Both the position numbers and the translations under genes were made by a program. A stretch of 64,000 nucleotides of DNA from contig JAUCBN010000025.1 in assembly GCA_035048815.1 (NCBI GenBank), positions 7,092,501-7,156,500 on the forward strand, in the 5' to 3' direction. This DNA is from Abelmoschus esculentus. Lineage: Eukaryota; Streptophyta; Magnoliopsida; Malvales; Malvaceae. Positions 56,183-64,000 of this stretch are shown here, piece after piece. Numbering within the stretch: position 1 is the first letter of the stretch; the number at the start of each line of letters is the position of its first letter. The notes under the pieces were generated by a model. It did no database searches, was not told the origin of the DNA, and saw only the letters and a list, made by a program, of their open reading frames with translations.

Positions 56183-57948
56183 TGATACGCTCCAACTCTC
56201 CAAAGATGCTTGTAGAGAGAAGCTTTGATAGCCCGGACCTTAGAATGCAAGCAAGCCTTGTAGCACGCTTGTTTCCTGAACAAAAGAATGTGAAAAGATG
56301 CTGGAAATAAGATAAGGATGATTCAAGAAGAGGTTATGGTGTTAGGGTATTGTTTAGATGAAAAGGAAGCTGTTTTGGTGAAGGGAATGCGTGGGGGATG
56401 TTGATGGTTGATTAGGGAGGAAATGGAGGTGTTTAAGTGAAGTAAATGATATGGAAGGATAAGTTAAGGGCCGGTGAAGAATGATGGGCGAAAATGGAAG
56501 ATAGATGGTGTTTATGTGATGTTGGAATGATAGTATTCAAAGGGGCAAAGGTTGAACTTATGTTATAGGAACATAAACCCAATCTAGTTGCAACTTTGAG
56601 GGTGGTAGATGCACTTAAACCTCATGGAAATGTAATTCCAAAAACCTGAAGTATAAGGGATGGAGGGTGACGCCACAAATCAAAAAGATGATTTGATAAG
56701 TCGATAAAGTTCTTAAAAGAACAAGAATGAGAGATTAACTCACAAACTAAATAATCTGATTCAAAGTTGTGTATTCAAATGCCAAAATGGCTACATATTT
56801 ATAGGAAATGAAAGGGTGTGGACAAGGGACATTTCCCTTTGAAAGGGTGGTCGAATAGTGGCCTTGGTGTCTGTTCAATTGGTGGTGTCTCCCTCTTTAA
56901 CCGTTCGTTTGAATGGTGTCTCCTTCCAATAATTATTGTAACTTTTCGGTTTAAAATTCCAGTCTGCACAGTCTTCAGTAAATTGGACATATCTCGAGTT
57001 CTCGATATCGGATTGATGCGATTCAACATGCTCTGGAAAGATAAGAGAGAGAGGAACAACTTTACTTAAGACACCAAAGTCTAATTCTGCTTGTATCCTG
57101 CTCGAAATCGGCACAAAAGTGGACCATCATGAATCTGTCCAATGAAGAGTGCTATCTCTTTGTTTTGGCGCCCAAAACATGTTTCCCTCCATGGTTGGTC
57201 GGTTGTGTCTCTTGGTGAGGGAACATGTCCTTCCATGGTTGAGCTCAAGGTTGGAGGGTGAGATAAGATGAGCTGGATGAACTAAGGTTGAGCTGAGTTG
57301 AGCTGAGCTAGCTAGCTGAAAGTTCACCGTCTTTGAGTGATGATTTGAGCTGAACGACTAATCCCCTAGCTGAGTGAACTTATCCTTAGGGCCATAATAC
57401 TCTCCTCAATCCATAAGAGTGTGTAGGAGCTGATCCGAATCCCATATGGATCAAAATTCACCTTTTGTTGTTTTGAGCTCATTCTGGATTCGTGAGCTGG
57501 AACGAAGATAGCATTCTCTTCATTGCGCTGCCTAGGAGTGTTTGGTACATTTTGGTGCTGATCGGAAGATGGTAAGTGCCTCAAACAACGATTCTTTGTT
57601 TTGAGCTCAAATGGTGCATTTGAGTTAAAACGGAGCTGGCCAATAGTCCCTTAAGCTGTGTTTAACATAACCTGCAAAGAAACAACTTAAACTATTAAGT
57701 AGATGTTATTAAACATGTGTTGAATATTAATTATGCATAATATAAGCTAGATAAATCTGTGGTTCAATACCAATTACTAAGTTATCAATAGTAATATAAG
57801 GACATAAACATTATAAGTATATAATATGAGATAGCAAGCGAGTGTAGCACATGAATTGTATAAATAAAGAGTATTAACTAGAAATCCCTGATTGGAATTG
57901 TGTGACTTAGGGTATGGGAAGAAATTAAGGTTGGGCGTGCACATATCA
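56183..57948 (-). mobile_element. Superfamily-2 solo LTR C3 with target-site duplication
   Basis: 1766 bp, same ends and length as C2 and flanked by TAAGT at 56178-56182 and 57949-57953. Same insertion event as C2, duplicated with the segment. Confidence 0.88.
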
Positions 57949-57987
57949 TAAGTTTTTTTAATCATATTCCAAAGTTGAGATTAAGGC
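57949..57987 (+). repeat. Satellite B sliver, copy 2
   Basis: Same remnant as 33531-33565 with one extra T, plus the first bases before the RT fragment. Confidence 0.7.
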
Positions 57988-58150
57988 GATGAATGGAAGA
58001 CAGCCTTCAAAACAAAGTTAGGTTTGTATGAATGGTTAGTAATGCCTTTTGGTTTAACTAACACACCTAGTACTTTTATGCGATTGATGAATCATGTTCT
58101 GCGATCTTTTATTGGAAAGTTTTGTGTTGTATATTTTGACGATATATTTG
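57988..58150 (+). pseudogene. Reverse transcriptase fragment (Ty3/gypsy), copy 2
   Basis: Duplicate of 33566-33730 with YEWLVMPFGLTN, TFMRLMNHVL and VVYFDDIF. The end reads one base longer than copy 1 (GATATATTTG), so the frame runs on into the LTR. Confidence 0.88.
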
Positions 58151-58398
58151 TGATGCGTGCACATTTCTGCTCATTTATCTCATGCTTTCATCACCACAAA
58201 ATGTTCTAAACATTCATTCACCCTTGTCAACACCACATATCCTTCCGCTTCCAAAATCAGTACATAAACTATTCCTTTCATCCCTTATCCTTAATTCTTT
58301 ATTTTGCAGCCACTTCTTGCGAGAGGCTTGCTTCCTTCTTAGGTCCTACAGTTAAAGTTTGTCGTTCAGCATCATCAACAAGATCGACACATATCATA

Positions 58399-58410
58399 TG
58401 GTATCAAAGC
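58399..58410 (+). other. Primer-binding site of E2
   Basis: TGGTATCAAAGC, identical to E1. Confidence 0.72.
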
Positions 58411-59089
58411 TTTGGTGGAAGAAGCAAAGTGCAACAAAAAGCCCGTTCAAGCAATTGTAAGTGACTAAACTTTGTCATTTTCAATTTTGAGCACAAAAAA
58501 AAGAAAAGAGAAAAGTCAGTTTTGAAAAAAAAAAGAAAAAAGATAAATCAGATTCAAAAGTACAAGTTAAAGGGTGAGAAAGCACAACAACATCATCTTC
58601 GACATCAAGCTAAGAAGCCATTTCATCTTCAAGACTTTGATTGTTGGTGAAGGAAGGTTGTAAGTTTTCTTGTCAAGTAAGTAACCCCGTTTTCATTTTT
58701 ATCATTCTAAACCTTTCTTTTCATCCTATTTCCTTTCTTTTTCTTTTAAACTAAAAATTTCAGTGACGCACAAGTACATTTTACTTGCCTAAGTCTTGAG
58801 TAAGTTCTTCTAAGAACTATACACAAGAGAAAGGAGTGGAAAAAGGCAAGAGAGTTGTGAGATCAGAAGAGGACAATAAAAGCCATTAAGTCCTAGAGTG
58901 CAAACACGAGTGATTTGAGTAACAACTTCTTTTCCTTGGAGTGACTGTGAGGATTTTATTTTTGACTGTGTTGTGAGGTTTATATTATTCCTTTTATTTT
59001 CACTAACCATGTCCCAGAATTCTTACAACAATCCATCATCCTTGGGAAAAAGAAAAAAGTAAGTTCCAAGACATGCTAGGTGATCAACA

Positions 59090-59483
59090 ACGAACAAACA
59101 TCTTTCAGACACGTTGCCATGTAAATGGTAAAGTATGCTCTGTTATCATAGACAGTGAAAGTTGTAAAAACATGGCTAGCACTTATTTGGTGAAGTTAGG
59201 ACTCAAGATGATCAATCATAAAGCCCCTATTATTTGCAATGGTTAGACGATGAAGAATCATTCTTGGTCAAAGAACAAGTATTTGTGCCATTCTCAATTG
59301 GAAGGTACAAAGATGAAATTTTGTGTGACATAATGTCTATGAATACAAGTCATCTCCTTCTCGGATGACCATGGCAATTCGACAAGCGGGCCACCCATGA
59401 TGGATTCCCCAATCAATTTCATTTTCCTTTGAAGGCAGAAATATCACCTTAGCACCTTTATCTCTACAACAAGTGAAGGAAGA
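59090..59483 (+). pseudogene. Aspartic protease remnant of E2
   Basis: Same broken protease as at 36024-36424 with further substitutions (catalytic Asp-Ser kept, but the glycine codon GGA-type position reads GAA in ACAGTGAAAG, so DSG becomes DSE). Same frameshift and TGA. Confidence 0.75.
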
Positions 59484-59742
59484 TCAAATGTAATTGAAAA
59501 AGAGCATTGAAGCCATGAAAGGAATTGAGAAAATTGAAGAAAAAGAAGTGGACGTTAGAATGGTCGGAGTTGAAAATAAAAGAATGGTTGATAAAAATGA
59601 TGAAGTTGAAAAATGAGATTATTGAAAAGAATATGGATGAAAAAGAAGAGAAGGAAGAAACATGTAATTTATCTAACCCTACATTTTCTCTCATTACTTC
59701 TTTTGTTTTGCAGGACAATCCATGGGACACAACTTTTCAAAC

Positions 59743-61610
59743 TGTAATACCCGAATTTCGTCCGGGTTCAAATATAAAATAAGGCCTACGTAAATATAAT
59801 TAAACGAATAATTAAGTAAATAATAACCAAAATTCAAAAAAATAAAATAAAAAATAAAATAAAATATATATTAGAGGATAAGGATTTGGTTCGGTTAGTT
59901 GGGGGGTGGTTTTTTGGTTTCCATCAGTTTCAAGGGGGTGGCCATGTTTTACTGTCGGTTTTGGAAGGAAAGAAAAAAAAAAGAGACCGAAGAAAAAAAG
60001 AGAGAAAACTGAAGCAGAAGCATTCAGCGGTGGAATATGGTGATTCTCATGAAGCAATCATGGGAGACCAATGATGGCAGCAATGATGGAGGCCAATGAT
60101 AGCAGCAATGATGGGACAATAATATGAAAATGATGAGTTCATAATGCAGCAATGATGGATGATGATGATGGCTCTCATTATTGAGCAATGATTAGAAAAA
60201 TGATGCAATGATGGTGGAGAATCAATGATTATGGCATGATTGGAGTTCATAGTTTTTGGTGGCAATGGGGTTTTTAATTAAACAGAAATATTCATATTGT
60301 ATCTGGGGACAAAACCGAAGAGAAACAGTGGGGATGCTTCCGAATTCTAATGAACTTTTGGGGGGTAACATTCGACTCAGGGAATTGATTTTAGGGAAAA
60401 TGATGACGGTGATCGTTGAAGGGAGGAGGCATGGATTCAAGGAATCGGAAATTATCGATCAAATGATTGATCGGGGAAAGAAAGAAAAAGGTTCGCATGT
60501 TTGAGAGAAGCAAAGAAGCCGAAATATTCCGAGAATTCGTAATTAAGCCATCTTAATCCTGTAAGTGAGTTCCTATGTTTCAAATAAAATTCAATTTGGT
60601 CTCTTTATTTGTTAATTTTATTTATTTAAATTTATTTTTTTTAATTTTGTTTGCATATTTTAAAAGCATATAGTATATTTGTTTATGGTGACATTTAATT
60701 TTCACGTAGATTAATTAAATTAGAGCCTTTTAGGGTTAGTTACTTTAATTAAATAATTAATTTTAAATAGGGAGATAATTTAGTAACGATGACGTTCTAA
60801 TCATATATCTCGGATACACTAAGTGGTCAGTGTTTTTGAAACAACATTATGTTGGCCAATAGTGTACTTTGGTATCGTATTCGGCGCGTCATCGAAACGT
60901 AGAAAATGACAAATAATTTAGGGTTAGAATTTAATAAAATTAATTAGGCAAAACTAGAAACACCAATAGTAATTATTAATTTTGTTTGGTGTCAAAATGG
61001 TAGTGTTCGTGCATTCGGATGTTATCATAATACACCCGGTGAAATTAATAATTTAATAGGGTTTAAACATTTAAATCAATGGAGCCTTTTTAGGTTAGAA
61101 CTTAAAATAAACCAAATAATAAACCGATCATGCATTTAAAACCTTTTGGGTCAGAATTTATATTTCTTTAAATACGAGTTAAGATTTCCTATTCTAGGAC
61201 GTCTTTTTCAAAGCTCGTATTTAAAAGAAATGTACCTTTTTACCCAAAAGGATATTCTTATTCGAGCGATATTTATTCGACAATAATGGATTAAATTAAA
61301 TTATTCGAAATGCCAAAATGCCACGTGTAATTAATAAGGTACCGATTTCGGGCGCTCGTAAGGGTCGTCCTTACGCGTAACCGACTCCCGAACCCAAATA
61401 TTTTCAAAATGAATCTCTGGTTTGTTCTATGGTGTCTGGCCTACCAAAGTGGCCGGTGGCGACTCCAAATCAATTTTAAAATTCAAATTAAATGTTTTTA
61501 ACAAGCCCCCTATTTTCACAATTCATAATTAAAAGCGGTAAAAATTCGATTTTTCAAAATTCACTCGCCAGGCTATTTTTCACACGTTTCGGTTTAAAAT
61601 GGTCGCGACA
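59743..61610 (+). mobile_element. Solo LTR S with target-site duplication, present only in duplication copy 2
   Basis: 1868 bp, TGTAATACCCGAATTTCG ... TGGTCGCGACA, flanked by CAAAC at 59738-59742 and 61611-61615. The empty site with one CAAAC is at 36682-36686 in copy 1. GGTGGCGACTCC and the GTCGCGACA end recall Tat/Ogre-type Ty3/gypsy LTRs (from memory, moderate trust). Internal features are an A/T-rich run near 59836-59872 and a GCAATGATGG minisatellite (60060-60240). Small ORFs inside are not supported as genes. Confidence 0.9.
60060..60240 (+). repeat. GCAATGATGG-type minisatellite in LTR S
   Basis: Irregular tandem copies of (G/A)CAATGATGG and AATGATG with spacers of a few bases over about 180 bp. 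Confidence 0.6.
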
Positions 61611-61615
61611 CAAAC

Positions 61616-62476
61616 AAATGATTCAAGAATCATGCCTTTTGGAGAACTAAAGGATATGTCATTTAAAGAATCAATAGCCATGACTTTTGGAGACTCATTA
61701 GACAAGTCTTTTAATTTTTCAAGAGTTGTGCCAGTAGAAGTTCCAAAAGTTGCAACCATTGACATTCCAAGTGTATTGTCAATCTTGAAGAGAACTCAAC
61801 AACCAACGCCCTTAAAATACCCACCATGGTTTGTTATTTCCATATATTTTCTTAATAACTTCTTATTTTCTAACTATGATGTATTTTGCAGCAAAGGAAT
61901 TATCATAAGAACCTATGATAACAAATTCCTTTGTCATTTTGAGATAATTTGGTGCAACATAATCAATCTTTTCAAGGAAATTAAGCGAGCAATATCCACC
62001 TACTCAAGGGACATCATTTGGAAAGGTACAAAGCTTAAAAGTGTTGAAAAGATATGTACATCCAGAAAAGGGAATGAAGATTCATGTCAAAGTGTGGTTC
62101 AATTATTCACCAAAAGACGCTTTGCAAATACCTATTCCAAGAGATGTGACGGTTCGAGCCAAAGGAAATATCTATACACCAACAGTTGTGATGCTTCGGA
62201 ACGACACATCCAAAACAAAAATCTCTACACCAAGGGGTATGAAGATTCAAAGAGGTACGAAAGAAGGTTCCAAAGGGAACATGTTGTGAATGACTATCTC
62301 AAAAAAGGATATTTGGAAAATCTCTTTGAAAATGACCCTTTTGGAGGCCTCTACATCAAGCAACAATTTCATAAACTTGTTCCAACATTGAAGCAATTGA
62401 CCGCCCTTGCATCTAGGAATTATTCATTGGAAAACCCTTTCGATTTGAGGACAAATCGCCTAAAAGAACAGGGGGA
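61616..62476 (+). pseudogene. C-terminal coding remnant of E2, right of solo LTR S
   Basis: Matches 36687-37547 almost exactly; ends SLENPFDLRTNRLKEQG at the polypurine tract 62462-62476. Split from its upstream part by LTR S. Confidence 0.6.
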
Positions 62477-63242
62477 TGATGCGTGCACATTTCTGCTCAT
62501 TTATCTCATGCTTTCATACTTCATTTCACGCATGAGATCAAAGGGGAGTTATCTTACTGATCTTAGTATTTATTACTTTTATATACTTTATAGTAAGATA
62601 CTTAAGAGTTATATTAATTAAGTATAAACATGAATAGTCATTATAACAACATTATAAAGTTTCAGCTTAATTCTAAACTCATATTAAGTTATTTTAAGTA
62701 TTCTCGTTATTTCCATTATTATTTTTTCTTCATAGGACTTACCTACAGTTCAAGGAGTAAGTATTAGCTTGGTTTCAGCTTAATTCTAAACTCATATTAA
62801 GCTAAACATAAGGCAATGCTAGAAACACAAGGAGCCAATTTCAGAATAGTTTGGAAATGCATGGAACACTCCTACAGTAATTAAAGGACGAAAGGCTAGC
62901 TCCATGTCAGCTCACAATTTCCATATGAACTCAAATGAAGCATAATTCAAAACGAGGCCTTAGGAGATTCGGATCTGCTCCAAAACACTCCTCACACTAC
63001 TAGAAGAGAGTATAAGAAAGCTAATGGACCATCTCACTTTGCTAAAGGAATCTCGGATTAGCTTATTTCAGCTTCAAACTTTAGCTAAGCCTTCCAGCTA
63101 GATAGCTCAGTTCAATCCAGCTCTCCTCAAATCCAACTATTATCACTCTCAACTCAACACCCGAAAGTCACCTACCCTTCACCAAGCATCATGTCCGTCC
63201 ATCATCCATATTGGGCGCCAAGATCATAGAGGGAAAGCAAGT
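62477..63242 (+). repeat. 3' LTR of E2, truncated
   Basis: 766 bp, same truncation by LTR D as E1. Confidence 0.85.
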
Positions 63243-64000
63243 TGATATGAACCCGGTAGGTCATATATGATGTTGCATGATCGTGATTGTAGTAAGAACA
63301 AATTTCACAAGAATTGGTATGCTAAATTTCATAAACATAAAGCATAAGAATGAAATAAGAATAGTAATAAGGAAATGATGGAATGAAGGATATGAAAAAG
63401 ATTTAAGTGTATGGAAGTGTGATGATTCTAAAGGAAGGAATGTTAGGGATGTGTAATGGAAATGGCGTAGGTATGTAACTTTAAGAGATAAATGGATTGT
63501 GACCCACTAGTTATATGGAGCTAGGAACCAATAATATAATATGATGGATTCGATGTGGTAGAAGTGTGGCACGTGACCCACTAGCTATAAGGAGCTAGGA
63601 ACCAACGCGATAATAAGATGAAATGGATGAAGACTACAAGCTTTACTTGAAGCCGATAGAGTTCTCGCAAGAACAAAGCTGAAAGCAACCTTTCAAAAGA
63701 GTTTTCTTATATCTAAAATGGTTTCATACATATGAAGGAAAGGTTCCTATTTATAGTGTTCATAGGAACCATATGAAGAGTCTTACAACAACAGATGAAT
63801 GTTTCACATTTATGGTGATGAATGCTAATGAATATTTTGTTCTCTCTTCTATCTTTAAGTGGATGAATATTCAAGGCATTAGTGATGAATTTGGACTTAA
63901 TTTAGGCTTAATATACATATAATTTCGTCCAAATGGTGGAAGGACTCTTGAGCTACCTTGTCTTGCTCTTTCATGGAGAAAAAGGGAGTGAAAATGAACA
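63243..64000 (-). mobile_element. LTR D2 (runs off the window)
   Basis: Matches 38314-39071; the remainder and the polypurine tract would lie beyond the window. Confidence 0.85.

Larger units (their letters stand above)
58151..63242 (+). mobile_element. Pol-deleted Ty3/gypsy-like element E2 (duplicate of E1)
   Basis: 5' LTR reduced to 246 bp (58151-58396) by a 1363-bp deletion; primer-binding site TGGTATCAAAGC at 58399-58410; internal region interrupted by solo LTR S (59743-61610); polypurine tract ending 62476; 3' LTR 62477-63242, cut by LTR D2. Confidence 0.87.
48750..64000 (+). repeat. Segmental duplication, copy 2 (of 21821-39071)
   Basis: Collinear with 21821-39071 in direct orientation. 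The offset is 26929-26930 at the left, falls to 26869 after indels in LTR T, 24400 after a deletion, and 24929 from 61616 to the window end. Differences are an extra solo LTR at 59743-61610, a deletion with filler at 54158-54230, and a deletion at 58190/58191. The duplication runs past the window end. Confidence 0.92.

Noticed and set aside
59886..60504. Short ORFs around the GCAATGATGG repeats
   Set aside because: Repeat-derived and inside solo LTR S; no homology recognised.
1..64000. tRNA, rRNA or host protein-coding genes
   Set aside because: None found on either strand; the only tRNA-related sequences are the primer-binding sites of retroelements.

Overview
This window is plant nuclear DNA, apparently pericentromeric or similarly silent heterochromatin of a flowering plant (probably a eudicot; I cannot name the species). 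I found no host gene, tRNA, rRNA, bacterial gene or CRISPR array. Nearly everything is either AT-rich satellite of about 170 bp unit length or LTR retrotransposon debris, and the coding stretches are retroelement ORFs broken by stops and deletions.

Layout. 1-9519: two truncated, head-to-tail, minus-strand copies (A and B) of a non-autonomous Ty3/gypsy Athila-like family. 9520-14289: a minus-strand LTR of a second family (LTR superfamily 2) carrying a complete copia-like solo LTR, then an inverted truncated copy of the same copia LTR. 14290-21820: satellite A, about 7.5 kb, with alternating unit types (dimeric higher-order repeat). 21821-22708: partial Athila-like LTR. 22709-27000: a superfamily-2 LTR interrupted by a 2.1-kb gypsy-like solo LTR with a TGACGTCA enhancer-like array. 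27001-41344: satellite B (tetrameric higher-order repeat of about 675 bp) punctured by solo LTRs with perfect 5-bp target-site duplications, a short reverse-transcriptase fragment, and a pol-deleted gypsy element. 41345-49638: a structurally complete 8.3-kb copy (G) of the Athila-like family on the plus strand. 48750-64000: a second copy of 21821-39071, in direct orientation about 26.9 kb downstream, differing by an extra 1868-bp solo LTR and two deletions.

How the parts fit. The Athila-like family keeps LTRs, primer-binding site, gag, protease, a short integrase C-terminal tail and a large third ORF, but has lost reverse transcriptase, RNase H and the integrase core. The same in-frame arrangement recurs in copies A, B and G, so it looks like an amplified non-autonomous family that would need an autonomous partner for reverse transcription and integration. 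Many stops look like C-to-T changes at CAG or CGA, as expected of methylated, silenced DNA. The large duplication is best explained by unequal recombination between two Athila-like LTRs, which would make the LTR at 48318-49638 a hybrid.

Copy-to-copy comparisons were made by eye, so percentages and difference counts are approximate. Family names come from motif recognition; no database search was possible.
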